DNA of 64,000 nucleotides from Chryseolinea sp. H1M3-3 (GTDB lineage Bacteria > Bacteroidota > Bacteroidia > Cytophagales > Cyclobacteriaceae): contig NZ_JARKMY010000010.1 of the NCBI RefSeq assembly GCF_029360725.1, positions 62,001 through 126,000 on the forward strand. The letters run 5' to 3'. The position numbers were made by a program, and so were the translations under genes. The notes below the pieces were generated by a model. The model had not been told where the DNA came from, did not search any database, and saw only the letters and a program-made list of their open reading frames with translations. Numbering within the stretch: position 1 is the stretch's first letter; every line of letters starts with the position of its first letter. Shown here one piece after another: positions 53,001 through 61,032 of the stretch.

Positions 53001-53455
53001 CCCATCTCCATATACCTCACAAAAATCTCGCCCCCGAAAAACGTAGGATTATTGAGAACATTCGGAATAAAGAAGATATATTGACGGGCAAAAATATATT
53101 AGTCGTAGATGATGATGTTAGAAATCTATTCGCATTAACAACAGTGTTTGAGCGATTCAATATCAACGTTGTTACTGCTGAAAGTGGAAAAGAAGCCATC
53201 AACATCTTGAATGAAAATCCGAAAATTGAAATGGTACTGATGGATATTATGATGCCCGAAATGGATGGTTATGAAACTACCCAGAAGATCAGGCGTGAGC
53301 ATAAAAATAGCACACTTCCCATTATTGCTGTAACTGCAAAAGCAATGAAAGGCGATCGACTTAAATGCATCGAGGCTGGTGCATCAGATTATATTACAAA
53401 ACCTGTTAAGATTGACCAGCTACTTTCCTTAATGCGTTTATGGTTCTGTAAATAA
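47024..53455 (+). CDS. Hybrid histidine kinase with eleven tandem HAMP-type repeats
   Basis: The 2143-residue protein has no membrane helix or signal peptide. Order: divergent leading HAMP segments (about 60-195); eleven 92-residue repeats (about 197-1208), each with LGGQA, a Gly-x-Trp-Lys core, [12 protein letters not shown] and [17 protein letters not shown] (about 1225-1370); coiled coil (about 1375-1450); HisKA with phospho-His1457 ([12 protein letters not shown]); HATPase_c ([27 protein letters not shown]); REC1 (about 1750-1870), REC2 (about 1875-1995; VKGVNS replaces the usual KP) and REC3 (about 2020-2140; [11 protein letters not shown]). It resembles fungal group III osmosensor kinases (Nik1), so osmotic or stress sensing is plausible. 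A REC-kinase gene follows 6 bases later. Confidence 0.96.
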   Translation: MKTKAMPAKVKTPLPSDGANGADTIKKKAKNGNGHLIREPQLHNTTIDSLDFKEMLGVLTEVKNGNFKVRMPYDQIGLSGKICDTLNEIISLNEEMMLEFTRAGNTIGKQGKLTQRIEMPSSKGSWGTGINSLNALISDLVHPTIEIAHVISSVAKGNLSQEMPEEIGDHKLEGEFLRIAKEVNYMVKQLNLFSMKVTRVAREVGSEGKLGGQAKVKGVGGVWKDLTDSVNHMAGNLTNQVRNIAEVTTAIARGNLSKKITVDVKGEMLELKNTINTMVDQLNSFGSEVTRVALEVGTEGRLGGQATVKGVGGVWKNLTDSVNQMAGNLTAQVRNIAGVTTAVAKGDLSKKITVDAKGELLELKNTINTMVDQLNSFSSEVTRVAREVGSEGQLGGQADVPGVGGTWKDLTDSVNQMAGNLTNQVRNIAGVTTAVANGDLSKKITVDVRGEMLELKNTINTMVDQLNSFGSEVTRVALEVGTEGKLGGQATVKGVGGIWKELTDSVNQMASNLTGQVRNIAGVTTAVANGDLSKKITVDVRGEMLELKNTINTMVDQLNSFASEVTRVALEVGTEGKLGGQATVKDVGGVWKNLTDSVNQMAGNLTTQVRNIAGVTTAIAKGDLSKKITVDAKGELLELKNTINTTVDQLNSFSSEVTRVAREVGSDGQLGGQANVPGVGGTWKDLTDSVNQMASNLTNQVRNIAEVTTAVAKGDLSKKIAVDVRGEMLELKNTINTMVDQLNSFGSEVTRVAREVGSEGKLGGQADVPGVGGTWKDLTDSVNKMADNLTNQVRNIADVTTAVAKGDLSKKITVDVKGEMLELKDTINTMVDQLNSFASEVTRVASEVGSEGKLGGQATVKGVGGVWKGLTDSVNQMAGNLTAQIRNIADVAIAVANGDLSKKITVDVRGEILQLKDTLNTMVDQLRGFASEVTRVAREVGTEGKLGGQAFVPGVAGTWKDLTDSVNQMAGNLTDQVRNIAGVTTAVANGDLSKKITVDVRGEMLELKNTINTMVEQLNSFAFEVTRVAREVGTEGKLGGQAEVRGVAGTWKDLTDSVNQMASNLTGQVRGIAKVVTSVAKGNLKQKLSINALGELAQLTDTINEMIDTLAVFAEQVTTVAREVGVEGRLGGQASVPGASGTWKDLTENVNQLAANLTTQVRSISEVASAVTKGDLTRTIRVDAKGELEALKDTINQMITNLRETTLRNQDQDWLKSNLAKFTQMLQGQKDLNTVTKRILSELAEVVTAHYGAFYILKQDEETQNHKLKLFAAYAYKEDKNIPKEFEIGEGLVGQCAFEKERILLKNVPQGYVKITSGLGKAKPANLIILPVLFENDVKAVIELASLDTFSETHLDFLSQLTESIGIVLNTIETNSRTEELLAQSQSLAGELKTQQEELRRTNDELQDKALLLVKQKEEVEAKNKEVEEARKSLEEKAEQLTLTSKYKSEFLANMSHELRTPLNSLLILAQQLYENAEGNLNEKQIRYAKTIHSCGDDLIQLINDILDLSKIESGFISTNISTVRISEIASFVETTFKPISEARNLRFKIETDYLLPTSMETDIQRLNQILKNLLSNAFKFTEKGEVCLKITEAHHTWKPGNINLDRAKKVIAFSITDTGIGIPTEKQSIIFEAFQQAEGSTSRKYGGTGLGLSISRGLAELLGGTIELESQAGYGSTFTLYLPIDNVPKIDPKNAPQSIQAIQQLRKESADGEIGNLLGNLRITADGIESRSLDIVSEMINETGDDRSNILPDDKVVMVVEDDLRFGKIVIDKAHEFGLKVIVATNYLEVFDFINRFAPIAITLDVKLPETSGWKVIDLLRNDLTYRHIPIHVVSGEENRMLALKRGARSFLLKPLDNDMLNELFNDIVTCGNKTKRNILVVEDNELDSSQIAKVISDDLISVSIASTGNEAIELVKTQEFDCLILDYTLPDISGVDLLHEVSKAKKKLTPVIVYSAKDFNKIELSTINLNSSSLVVKGVNSIENLLEETVSHLHIPHKNLAPEKRRIIENIRNKEDILTGKNILVVDDDVRNLFALTTVFERFNINVVTAESGKEAINILNENPKIEMVLMDIMMPEMDGYETTQKIRREHKNSTLPIIAVTAKAMKGDRLKCIEAGASDYITKPVKIDQLLSLMRLWFCK
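47612..50647 (+). repeat. Coding tandem array, eleven copies of a 276-base unit
   Basis: Start points recur every 276 bases, exactly 92 codons, inside the kinase gene. Copies 2-3 and 5-6 are nearly identical in protein but differ at many third codon positions. The repeats encode parallel coiled-coil HAMP modules. Confidence 0.95.
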
Positions 53456-53461
53456 AGAAGT

Positions 53462-54688
53462 ATGCACCCTAAAATTTTGTTAGTGGATGATCGAGAGGAC
53501 AATTTACTCTCGATCGAAACTATCCTTCAGCCAAGTGGTTACCAGTTTGTTAAAGCGAATTCAGGGCGTCAAGCGCTAAAAATCCTGTTGAGCGAATTTG
53601 ATTTTGCCATGATCCTCATGGATGTAAAGATGCCGAATCTCAATGGTTTCGAAACGGCCTCGCTGATCTACGAACGGGAAAAGCTTAAGCATATTCCCAT
53701 CATCTTCATTACAGCCAATAATTTTGGTGATGAAAATATGTTTAAGGGCTATCAAACAGGTGCTGTTGACTACATTTATAAACCTATAAATCCAGATATT
53801 TTACGGGCGAAGGTGGGCGTCCTTATTGAGCTTTATAAAAAAACCAGACTATTACACGAGCAAGAGCAAAAGCTTATCGCCATTAACCGAAGCCTGGAAA
53901 ATGAAGTAAAAGATCGCAAGACATCTGAAGAAAAAGTAATACAGCTTAACAAACAATTGATTCAAAACATCAATAGCCTGGAATCAGCTAATAAAGATCT
54001 TGAACAATTCGCCTTTATGGCTTCGCATGATCTCCAAGAACCGTTGCGTAAAATTTTGATGTTCAGCGACCGGCTTTACCAAAAATATCATGAAGTGTTG
54101 AATGACGATGTTCGGCTGATCAATCGAATTCAAAGTTCGGCCGAAAGAATGCAAGCCCTTATTATTGACATTCTTGCATTCTCCAGAATTTCCATAGATA
54201 AATCAACCTACGTTAAAACGGACTTGAACGTCCTCATCCAGGAAATAGTAAATGATAACGATGACGAGATTCAAAGCAAAAAAGCAAAAATTACAATTGA
54301 GCAACTTCCAACGTTGGAAGTTAACCCAAGGTTAATAAGAATGTTGTTTTATAACCTGATTAGCAATGCTTTGAAATACTGCAAGCAGAATGTATGCCCG
54401 GAGATTAAAGTTCGTGTAGAAAATAACCTGCTCATCAACACACGGGACAAAAAATATTGTCGCATTCTTGTCGAAGATAACGGAATAGGATTCGACCAGA
54501 AGTATGCTGAAGAAATTTTCGGCATGTTTAAAAGGCTACATCACGATTCAGAATTTTCAGGAACAGGGATTGGTCTTGCCCTGTGTAAAAAAATTGTTGA
54601 GCAACACAAAGGTCACATTGCTGCACTGAGCGAAATAGATAAGGGATCAAAATTTATCATTTCACTACCTGTATCGTCCGGCGAATAA
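53462..54688 (+). CDS. REC-histidine kinase
   Basis: The 408-residue protein has an N-terminal REC domain (about 1-120; LLVDDREDN pocket, phospho-Asp in ILMDVKMPNLNG, YIYKPINP), a coiled coil (about 125-185), HisKA with FAFMASHDLQEPLRKILMFS (phospho-His in ASHDLQ) and HATPase_c (NLISNALKY, VEDNGIGFD, GTGIGLALCKKI). Kinases with a leading REC and no membrane segment relay a signal from another kinase. It starts 6 bases after the HAMP-array kinase, whose RECs may hand over phosphate to it. It converges with the REC gene at 54690. Confidence 0.95.
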   Translation: MHPKILLVDDREDNLLSIETILQPSGYQFVKANSGRQALKILLSEFDFAMILMDVKMPNLNGFETASLIYEREKLKHIPIIFITANNFGDENMFKGYQTGAVDYIYKPINPDILRAKVGVLIELYKKTRLLHEQEQKLIAINRSLENEVKDRKTSEEKVIQLNKQLIQNINSLESANKDLEQFAFMASHDLQEPLRKILMFSDRLYQKYHEVLNDDVRLINRIQSSAERMQALIIDILAFSRISIDKSTYVKTDLNVLIQEIVNDNDDEIQSKKAKITIEQLPTLEVNPRLIRMLFYNLISNALKYCKQNVCPEIKVRVENNLLINTRDKKYCRILVEDNGIGFDQKYAEEIFGMFKRLHHDSEFSGTGIGLALCKKIVEQHKGHIAALSEIDKGSKFIISLPVSSGE

Positions 54689-54689
54689 T

Positions 54690-55082
54690 TCACCATCTAC
54701 GCCTAAGAATTTGATTTAAGGCATTCAGGAAATCTTCAAATTTAGAAGGTTTTGCTAAATAATGGGCGGCTCCAAGTTTTTGTAACTCGCTGTTGTCTCG
54801 CTCCGAGATTAAAGTTGAATACATAATGACTGGAATGTCTCTTAATTCAGGATCACTTTTTAGCTCCGTCAAAATCTGCCTTCCATTCGTTTTTGGCATA
54901 TTTGTATCCAATATAATCAGATCGGGCAACGACTTCTTTTCTCTTAGCATACACAACGCCATCTCTCCATCGTACAGACAAATGCAGTTGATTGTATTGT
55001 CGATTTCTCGGACGGCTTCCAAAAAAAATTCATGATCATCCTCATCATCATCGATCAGAAGTAAATTCTTGTAATAAATCAT
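54690..55082 (-). CDS. Single-domain response regulator, Rcp1-like
   Basis: A 130-residue REC-only protein: LIDDDEDDH pocket, phospho-acceptor in LIILDTNMPKTNG, VIMYSTLIS and YLAKPSK. It lacks an output domain. It faces the REC-kinase gene with a one-base gap, so it is not cotranscribed with it, although the paired kinase type (ASHDLQEPL) commonly phosphorylates such regulators. The downstream-facing spacer to 55326 shows nothing distinct except A/T runs. Confidence 0.92.
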   Translation of the reverse strand: MIYYKNLLLIDDDEDDHEFFLEAVREIDNTINCICLYDGEMALCMLREKKSLPDLIILDTNMPKTNGRQILTELKSDPELRDIPVIMYSTLISERDNSELQKLGAAHYLAKPSKFEDFLNALNQILRRRW

Positions 55083-55325
55083 CCGCTTTAGTTAACGCAT
55101 TATTATTTAGACGGGTTTTTATTTTTGAAATCGTCCAGAGGTCACGCTTCACTTGCCCCAAAAAATTTTCTTAGCATTAACCGCGGACGCATGGTGGATT
55201 AGGCCTCAACGAAAAGAAGATGCGGAGAAATGCCTACTACAGGTTACATACAGGCCCTCTCGAAGCCCAAGTATACAATTTTTTTTTAAAATTGTTTATC
55301 CTAAAAGATAATTAACGATCAAAAG

Positions 55326-55799
55326 TCACGAACGGTCTTCCTCAAGATCTTCATGATTATCGCCGCCCAGGCTATAAGAATTATTTTCTTCGTCTTCACT
55401 GCCGATTTCTTCCTGTGCATCATCCTGCTCACTTCCTGGGATATCCAAATCGCCGCCGGCGAAATCTACAGGCCAGGGTCTATTTGACAAAATTTCGTCA
55501 TCGCCTTCCGATTCAATTTCATCAGATGCAAGCGCTTGAAAGTCGTCTTTTGTTAAATCCGAATCCTTATCGCTCGTCCCCAATTTTGGAATCCCTGGAA
55601 TTGATACTTCGCTTTTTATTGGTTGATTGTTTTCGATAGCGGCCTCGATGTCAACATCGACACGTTTTGCCTGGTTCATTATATCCTCGCTAGCTGGATA
55701 CAATGGATATCCCGGGAAATCTTCTTCTGAAACATTGGTAGCCTTGCCTGACGATGCCTTGGCATTAGCCTGTATATTTTTTTTGCTGCTTTTTTTCAT
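55326..55799 (-). CDS. Acidic, probably disordered 157-residue protein
   Basis: Starts with a Lys-rich MKKSSKKNIQANAKA and then is rich in Asp, Glu, Ser and Pro, ending in DDAQEEIGSEDEENNSYSLG and acidic residues. A short element PGYPLYPASEDI and RPWPVDFAGGDLDIPGSEQD are the only structured-looking parts; the second is a pattern seen in small Bacteroidota proteins but I cannot name the family. It follows the BON-protein gene by about 50 bases past a terminator. Confidence 0.6.
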   Translation of the reverse strand: MKKSSKKNIQANAKASSGKATNVSEEDFPGYPLYPASEDIMNQAKRVDVDIEAAIENNQPIKSEVSIPGIPKLGTSDKDSDLTKDDFQALASDEIESEGDDEILSNRPWPVDFAGGDLDIPGSEQDDAQEEIGSEDEENNSYSLGGDNHEDLEEDRS

Positions 55800-55812
55800 A
55801 GTTAAGGATTAG

Positions 55813-55842
55813 ACAAAACGCCCGGTTTACGCGGGCGTTTAA
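55813..55842 (-). terminator. Terminator of the BON-protein gene
   Basis: AAACGCCCG-CGTAAAC-CGGGCGTTTT on the minus strand. It sits between the BON stop and the start of the acidic-protein gene, so readthrough would be needed for cotranscription. Confidence 0.7.
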
Positions 55843-55847
55843 TGTTA

Positions 55848-56825
55848 TTATATAGTTTGTTTTGACGTAGTACGCTCTGTACTTGTGGCACGTTCACTTT
55901 TTGAAGAACGATCGCTGCCATATTGTGTAGAGCTTTCGTCAGTTGACGGACTCCAGGTGCTGGCGGTACGTTGGGACGTAAGAACGCGAATCCGATTTTC
56001 AACATTTTTCACGCCTGAGACGCCGTCCGCAATATCTTCGGCACGGCGCTTAGAACTACGGTCATTTACGCTTCCGGTCAAAATTACTTCCCCTTGGTTG
56101 ACACTTACTTCAATATCAGTGGCGTCAACAAACACATCATCGCTAAGCCTATCGTTAATATCTTCTTTAATGCGTTCATCGGAACGGCTGTATCCACGTG
56201 GACCTTTACCTTTATGAAGACCTTCTTGTTGTTTGTCCCACATTCTTCTTCGTTCCGCATCTTCGTCCCCAAACCATGAACTTACCTCGTCTGTGGTTTT
56301 ATCCCACCAGCCTCTATCATCCCTGTCCTCACCCCTTCTATTCCGATTATAATCGTTGCCATAACTGCCACCACCGAAATTTCCTCCACGGTTATAATTT
56401 CTTCCTTCGTAATTCGAACGATCATAACTTGAGCGATTATACTCATCATATGCCCGGTCGTTTGCGCCTCGCTCGCTTCCGTAATTCAAATAATCCTTTC
56501 CATAGTCGTTACCTGATCCCGGTCTCCAATCGTTGTAACTATTTTCATCACGATTTCTTATGTATCTGGTCCGGTCAGACTGCCGACCATATTCATTTTC
56601 TGCATATGCACCCCGTTGGTTATAATAACGGTCTGTTCCGTAATTGTCATAACGCCCTCCGATAGAAGTGCCGTAACCCATATTGCCTTCGTTATAGTTA
56701 AAATTACTGCGGTCATTTTCATAACCATGGTTTTGGTATCCATGACCATAGGAGCCCCGGTCTTCCCTCCAATCGGGGTTAGATGTATTCAATACACCAC
56801 GCCTGTTGTTATTCCTGTTTCTCAT
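55848..56825 (-). CDS. SWFGD/BON-domain protein with disordered Arg-Asn-Tyr-Gly N-terminus
   Basis: The 325-residue protein has no signal peptide. Residues about 1-165 are low complexity, rich in Asn, Arg, Tyr, Gly and Asp (for example NYEGRNYNRGGNFGGGSYGN). The SWFGD module follows (EVSSWFGDEDAERRRMWDKQ), then KGPRGYSRSDERIKEDINDR leading into a BON domain (VDATDIEVSVNQGEVILTGS; GVKNVENRIRVL). The tail is Ser/Thr rich. BON domains bind membrane lipids; the SWFGD-BON type is found in general-stress loci. The N-terminal composition resembles phase-separating sequences, which is inference. A GGGCAC box is at 56879-56864. Confidence 0.85.
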   Translation of the reverse strand: MRNRNNNRRGVLNTSNPDWREDRGSYGHGYQNHGYENDRSNFNYNEGNMGYGTSIGGRYDNYGTDRYYNQRGAYAENEYGRQSDRTRYIRNRDENSYNDWRPGSGNDYGKDYLNYGSERGANDRAYDEYNRSSYDRSNYEGRNYNRGGNFGGGSYGNDYNRNRRGEDRDDRGWWDKTTDEVSSWFGDEDAERRRMWDKQQEGLHKGKGPRGYSRSDERIKEDINDRLSDDVFVDATDIEVSVNQGEVILTGSVNDRSSKRRAEDIADGVSGVKNVENRIRVLTSQRTASTWSPSTDESSTQYGSDRSSKSERATSTERTTSKQTI

Positions 56826-56863
56826 AATCTTTCAAAGTTATGTTGCACATTTCAGCAAAAGGG

Positions 56864-56879
56864 GTCAAAAATAGTGCCC
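56864..56879 (-). promoter_or_regulatory. Sigma-54-like box upstream of the BON-protein gene
   Basis: GGGCACTATTTTTGAC on the minus strand: GGCAC and TTGA sit in -24/-12 register, the last base deviating from TTGC. It ends about 39 bases before the ATG. Confidence 0.4.
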
Positions 56880-56956
56880 TGCGAATGCAGCACTTGAGTG
56901 AAAACTTTAGGTTATAATTTGTAGAAACTGATTCGGTGTCATGCAATTTTTTCCCC

Positions 56957-57085
56957 ATGAAGTTCTTGCCCAAGCGAGAGTTAAAAATGAAAATAAATGC
57001 TGAACGGATACGCGATGTCTTGTGTCAAACAGCACCTGTAGATATTTATGGATGTGAGTTTTTGGCGAAGGATAACTTGAATTGA
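56957..57085 (+). CDS. Possible small protein, 42 residues
   Basis: ATG to TGA frame encoding MKFLPKRELKMKINAERIRD and a C-terminal half with two cysteines (VLCQTAPVDIYGCEFLAKDN). No hydrophobic helix, no family. The codons look plausible, but chance frames of this length are common. Confidence 0.2.
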   Translation: MKFLPKRELKMKINAERIRDVLCQTAPVDIYGCEFLAKDNLN

Positions 57086-57201
57086 ATGTTTATTTATGTA
57101 AGCCGGTAGAAAAAAATAGTGTGGATAGTATAGGGAAAAAAATCCACAGTGTGCAAAAATTACACAGAGGCACCCTTGAAAAAAAAGCTTGAGAAAAAGA
57201 T

Positions 57202-57234
57202 GAGGCTTTTAAAACCGTCTGTCTTAAAAGCCTC
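57202..57234 (-). terminator. Terminator of the alpha-glucuronidase gene
   Basis: GAGGCTTTTAA and TTAAAAGCCTC are a perfect 11-bp pair with an 11-base loop, then ATCTTTTTCTC on the minus strand, 69 bases past the stop. Confidence 0.75.
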
Positions 57235-57302
57235 AAGGCTATATTTTCCGTTGAGGCGGATAAGCCAACGTATTTATGGCAAACGGTATACCGAAAATAG
57301 CG

Positions 57303-59462
57303 CTACCACTTTGGCCTTATCCCCGGAGCAAAAGGAAACTGTAAACTTTCATAATAGTTTAAAGACTTCTCAGGTTTCTCAAAGCCCGGTGGAATGTCCT
57401 TTTTAGAAAAAGTTTGAAAATACAAGACACATGAATTTCTCCACCATACCGCTTCTTTGTATTGAATAGCCAACAGACTTTTAACTTGCGAAAATCGTTC
57501 GTGGTCAACTTTACCTTCCATTTTATTCCATGAATCCTGCATCCACTTCACAGAATCTGCTCCCTGGTAGTATCGGTGGCAAAGTTCGTCCCACAGGGAA
57601 CGGCCTGATTTCATTTTATGATCCCAGGAGACATGATGAAACCACAGCAGATATTCTTCAGGACAATTTTTGAGGCTTCCATATTTTTCTTGCACTTCCG
57701 GCGCATATTGACCTAATGCATTACTTCCTGTTTTTGTTCGATCAAAGCCGATTCCGAAATCATCAGCTTTGTGATAATACACCGATGTCCAATCGGCGCG
57801 TGGTTTATCTTTTATCCATGGGCCAGGACCGTAATGATGATCCCACCCCATAATGTGGTGCAGCCCCAATGGAGTCATGTAATTCACTGTTATTTCCCTT
57901 GAAGCAAGCATCAGTTCCTTTAACGATTTCACGACATCTTGCTCGTTTGAAAAAGTCATGCGAATCCATTCCTCGGCAATTGCTTCTGAAGTCAACGTAG
58001 GGTTCCATGCCAACCTTCCAAATGAATACCAATTGGATTGTGCGAAGGGATGGCCGCACCAGTTACGATCATTCCCAATATTTGCAACGCCTGCCATACC
58101 TGTAAGCGCGTGACCATGTAAGGAGCCATCAATGACCTTGTAAACATAAGAGCCTTTTCCACTGGCATAAGTATCTGCATCCAGACATTCCTTAAATAAT
58201 GGTGCGAGGTAAACAAGATGCGTTGCATAACCGAGATACTCCTGTGTAATCTGGAATTCCATATTAATAGGTGTTTGCGGCAATCCCCCAAACAAAGGAT
58301 GAAAAGGTTCCCGCGGCTGAAAATCTATGGGTCCGTTTTTCACCTGGATCATCACATTTTTATTAAACTTTCCATCCAGTAGCTTAAACTCATTAAATGC
58401 CTGCTTTGCTCTATCTTCAGGAACTTCGTTATCGTAAACAAAAGCACGCCACATAACTATACCGTTGTGAGGCGCGAGTGCCTCCGCTAACATGTTTGCA
58501 CCATCTGCATGTGAACGCTTGTAATTTTGTGGGCCCGGCTGACCTTCGGAGTTGGCTTTTACCACAAAGCCGCCAAAATCAGGAACGTGTTGATAGATCT
58601 CATCGATCTTTTTTTTCCACCATGAGCGCACGTTAGGATCGAGGGGATCAGCAGTCGGCATTCCTCCAATTTCTCGTGGCGCGCTGAATCGTGCCGTCAA
58701 ATAAATCTTTATCCCGTAGGGCCGGAAGACATTTGCCAGCGCTGCAACCTTTTGCAAATAGGGTTCGGTTAAAATTTGAGCGTTGGAGTTTACGTTTGTT
58801 ACCACTGAACCATTGATACCTATAGAAGCGTTAGCCCTTGCATAATCATAGTAACGCGGATCGATGTAATCAGGGAGCTTATGCCAGTCCCAAAGCGAAA
58901 ACCCAGCATAACCTCTTTCAACAGTCCTGTCAAGATTATCCCAGTGATTCAGTATCCGATGTTTAATACGCGGAGTATTTTGAACGTAAATGTTTTGCAG
59001 TACTTGATAGGTTTGAATTAATTTAATAAGATGAAAAGTTCCATACAATACACCTACATCTTTGTTACCTGCGACAACAATGCATTTTTTTCCCTTGACA
59101 GATGTCGCAAGTATAGAAAACCCTTCATCACCTAATGACCTCAACTTATCATGGAGATTTAATGAAGCAATGATCTTTGAACTTGCGGGAGTACCAAGAA
59201 TGATGGCACCTGCTTCTTGAATTACATTGGTGGTCGTCAGATTTAAACCAAGTAATCCGTTTAATGCTAGCTTAAGTTCTTTCTCGGCCACATTAAACGT
59301 AGGGGAAGTTTGCTCCAGTACGAGATATTTTAATAAAGCAGCGTATTCCTTCCGTTTTGTCACATCAGAAATGGGATCATAACGGAGCCATAGCCTGTAG
59401 CCATCCTCGGAATGACCAGCTGAAAAAATAAAAAGAAGTATGATGATTAAAACACTTTTCAT
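57303..59462 (-). CDS. aguA: Alpha-glucuronidase, glycoside hydrolase family 67
   Basis: The 719-residue enzyme begins with a signal peptide (MKSVLIIILLFIFSAGHS) and matches GH67 along its length. An N-terminal domain precedes the catalytic barrel, which starts PRIKHRILNHWDNLDRTVER. Candidate catalytic carboxylates are Glu in KANSEGQPGPQ, Asp in NGPIDFQPREP and Glu in QITQEYLG, matching the Glu-Asp-Glu set of characterised GH67 enzymes. It removes (4-O-methyl)glucuronic acid from the terminal xylose of glucuronoxylo-oligosaccharides. The upstream ATG at 59480 gives six more residues. LacI-type operators lie in front, and a mannonate dehydratase gene is divergent. Confidence 0.95.
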   Translation of the reverse strand: MKSVLIIILLFIFSAGHSEDGYRLWLRYDPISDVTKRKEYAALLKYLVLEQTSPTFNVAEKELKLALNGLLGLNLTTTNVIQEAGAIILGTPASSKIIASLNLHDKLRSLGDEGFSILATSVKGKKCIVVAGNKDVGVLYGTFHLIKLIQTYQVLQNIYVQNTPRIKHRILNHWDNLDRTVERGYAGFSLWDWHKLPDYIDPRYYDYARANASIGINGSVVTNVNSNAQILTEPYLQKVAALANVFRPYGIKIYLTARFSAPREIGGMPTADPLDPNVRSWWKKKIDEIYQHVPDFGGFVVKANSEGQPGPQNYKRSHADGANMLAEALAPHNGIVMWRAFVYDNEVPEDRAKQAFNEFKLLDGKFNKNVMIQVKNGPIDFQPREPFHPLFGGLPQTPINMEFQITQEYLGYATHLVYLAPLFKECLDADTYASGKGSYVYKVIDGSLHGHALTGMAGVANIGNDRNWCGHPFAQSNWYSFGRLAWNPTLTSEAIAEEWIRMTFSNEQDVVKSLKELMLASREITVNYMTPLGLHHIMGWDHHYGPGPWIKDKPRADWTSVYYHKADDFGIGFDRTKTGSNALGQYAPEVQEKYGSLKNCPEEYLLWFHHVSWDHKMKSGRSLWDELCHRYYQGADSVKWMQDSWNKMEGKVDHERFSQVKSLLAIQYKEAVWWRNSCVLYFQTFSKKDIPPGFEKPEKSLNYYESLQFPFAPGIRPKW

Positions 59463-59512
59463 TGTTGACAAATTGACCATATGCGAAATATTAATTAATC
59501 AATGCCCACCTT

Positions 59513-59526
59513 CAAAATCGGTTTCG
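59513..59526. promoter_or_regulatory. Weak LacI-family operator-like site
   Basis: CAAAATCGGTTTCG matches AAnCGGTTnC of the TGCAACCGGTTGCA pattern and lies 25 bases from the next site. Low confidence on its own. Confidence 0.3.
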
Positions 59527-59537
59527 AAGTTATTGAT

Positions 59538-59551
59538 TTGAATCGGTTGCA
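59538..59551. promoter_or_regulatory. LacI-family operator before the alpha-glucuronidase gene
   Basis: TTGAATCGGTTGCA matches TGCAACCGGTTGCA at 11 of 14 positions. It lies 76 bases upstream of the GH67 ATG. Confidence 0.6.
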
Positions 59552-59605
59552 TTACGCTAAGGTACCATTTTTACAAATTCTGGGACGCGTGTCCAACATT
59601 TTTAC

Positions 59606-59619
59606 AGCAACCGGTTGCA
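59606..59619. promoter_or_regulatory. LacI-family operator, perfect 12-bp palindrome core
   Basis: AGCAACCGGTTGCA contains the exact palindrome GCAACCGGTTGC with the central CG typical of LacI/PurR/CcpA-family operators. It sits in the 336-base spacer between divergent GH67 and uxuA genes. Confidence 0.7.
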
Positions 59620-59743
59620 AAATTTGGGTTGAGTGCAGACCTTAGGCCGCCGTTTGATCAGCAAAAATCGTTTCTCATTGCATACTAAACTTCCATATCG
59701 ATGATATTGACCGATTGTCTGGCCAAAATCTACCTCGACCCAA

Positions 59744-59776
59744 TTTGCCGAAGTAAAATACTATCGACTATTTTAA
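59744..59776 (+). promoter_or_regulatory. Bacteroidota-type promoter candidate for uxuA
   Basis: TTTG at 59744 and TATTTTAA at 59769 resemble the -33 and -7 elements (TTTG, TAnnTTTG) with 21 bases between them. The predicted start is about 35 bases before the ATG. Confidence 0.3.
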
Positions 59777-59816
59777 TTATAAATTCAACCCTCATTTTAC
59801 TTAACTAATTCAAACT

Positions 59817-60980
59817 ATGGTAATGGAACAAACAATGCGTTGGTATGGGCCCAACGATCCAACTAGCTTATGGGACATTCGGCAGGCAGGATGTACTGGC
59901 GTGGTCACCGCGCTTCATCATATCCCGCCAGGACAAGTATGGCCAATCGAAGATATTAAAAAGAGGGTTGCCGAAGTCGAGGCCGCAGGATTGATCTGGA
60001 CTGTCATTGAAAGTTTACCGGTAAGTGAGGAAATAAAAAAACAAACTGGCCCTTATAAACAATACATAGAAAACTATAAACAAAGTCTGAGAAATGTAGC
60101 ACAATGTGGATTGAAGGTTGTGACTTACAACTTTATGCCTATTGTAGATTGGATGCGAACCGATATTACGTATGAAATGCCCGATAAGAGCAAGGCTTTA
60201 TACTTTGAAAAGGCCGCCTTTATTGCTTTTGATTTATTTCTTTTAAAAAGACCTAACGCTGAAAAAAGCTATACCGCTGAAGAAATTGACAGCGCTAAAA
60301 AGCGTTTTGCCACGATGACTCAAACGGAAAAGGACACCGTATACAAAAATGCATTATTAGGGTTACCAGGAAGTGATGAGCGATTCACTACCGACCAAAT
60401 TCTTTCGGCGCTAAAACAATATGAAAGTATAGACGCCAGGAAATTGAAAGAGCATCTCTTTTACTTCTTACAACAAATTGTGCCGGTAGCCGAAGAGGTA
60501 GGGCTAAAGATGGCAATCCATCCCGATGACCCGCCTTATTCCATACTAGGACTGCCGCGCATTGTTAGTACTGAAAAGGATGCACAGGAGTTAATTGCTG
60601 CTGCGCCTTCGCCGGCCAATGGTCTTTGCTTTTGCACAGGATCATACGGGGTCAGGCCTGATAATGATTTACCTGGAATGGTTCGGAGATTGGGTGACCA
60701 CATTCACTTTTTGCATTTGCGCGCTACAAAAAGAGATAACCAGGGCAACTTCTATGAAGCGGATCATTTGGAAGGAGACGTGGATATGTATGCCGTTGTA
60801 AAAGAAATTGTTTTACTGATGAAGAAGCGAAAAGTTTCTATACCCATGCGTCCCGACCACGGCCATCAGATGCTTGATGACTTGAGAAAAACTACGTACC
60901 CGGGGTATACAGCTATTGGGAGACTACGCGGTCTGGCCGAATTAAGAGGACTTGAGCTAGGGATTCGGAGCTCACTGTAA
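59817..60980 (+). CDS. uxuA: Mannonate dehydratase
   Basis: The 387-residue enzyme converts D-mannonate to 2-keto-3-deoxygluconate in glucuronate breakdown. It matches UxuA end to end: [94 protein letters not shown] and [15 protein letters not shown], which contain the metal-binding His and Cys residues and an aldolase-like barrel. MEQTMRWYG at 59823 matches the usual start of E. coli UxuA, so ATG 59823 is as likely as 59817. It is divergent from the GH67 gene. Confidence 0.96.
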   Translation: MVMEQTMRWYGPNDPTSLWDIRQAGCTGVVTALHHIPPGQVWPIEDIKKRVAEVEAAGLIWTVIESLPVSEEIKKQTGPYKQYIENYKQSLRNVAQCGLKVVTYNFMPIVDWMRTDITYEMPDKSKALYFEKAAFIAFDLFLLKRPNAEKSYTAEEIDSAKKRFATMTQTEKDTVYKNALLGLPGSDERFTTDQILSALKQYESIDARKLKEHLFYFLQQIVPVAEEVGLKMAIHPDDPPYSILGLPRIVSTEKDAQELIAAAPSPANGLCFCTGSYGVRPDNDLPGMVRRLGDHIHFLHLRATKRDNQGNFYEADHLEGDVDMYAVVKEIVLLMKKRKVSIPMRPDHGHQMLDDLRKTTYPGYTAIGRLRGLAELRGLELGIRSSL

Positions 60981-60997
60981 AAATAAATTATGCAGAC

Positions 60998-61032
60998 TTA
61001 AGGTTTATCGTTCGTGTAACGTTAAACCTTAG
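60998..61032. terminator. Convergent hairpin between uxuA and lacI-type genes
   Basis: TAAGGTTTA (60999-61007) and TAAACCTTA (61023-61031) pair perfectly. The hairpin overlaps the regulator's stop codon. T-runs are weak on both sides. Confidence 0.5.

Larger units (their letters stand above)
56826..57302. other. 477-base spacer between BON and alpha-glucuronidase genes
   Basis: The BON promoter, a doubtful 42-codon frame (56957-57085), a TGTGGAT/ATCCACA repeat near 57120-57150 and the GH67 terminator lie here. Nothing else is recognisable. Confidence 0.5.

Noticed and set aside
57149-57406. 85-codon plus-strand frame over the GH67 terminator
   Set aside because: It overlaps the alpha-glucuronidase end and reads across the terminator stem, so it is a shadow.
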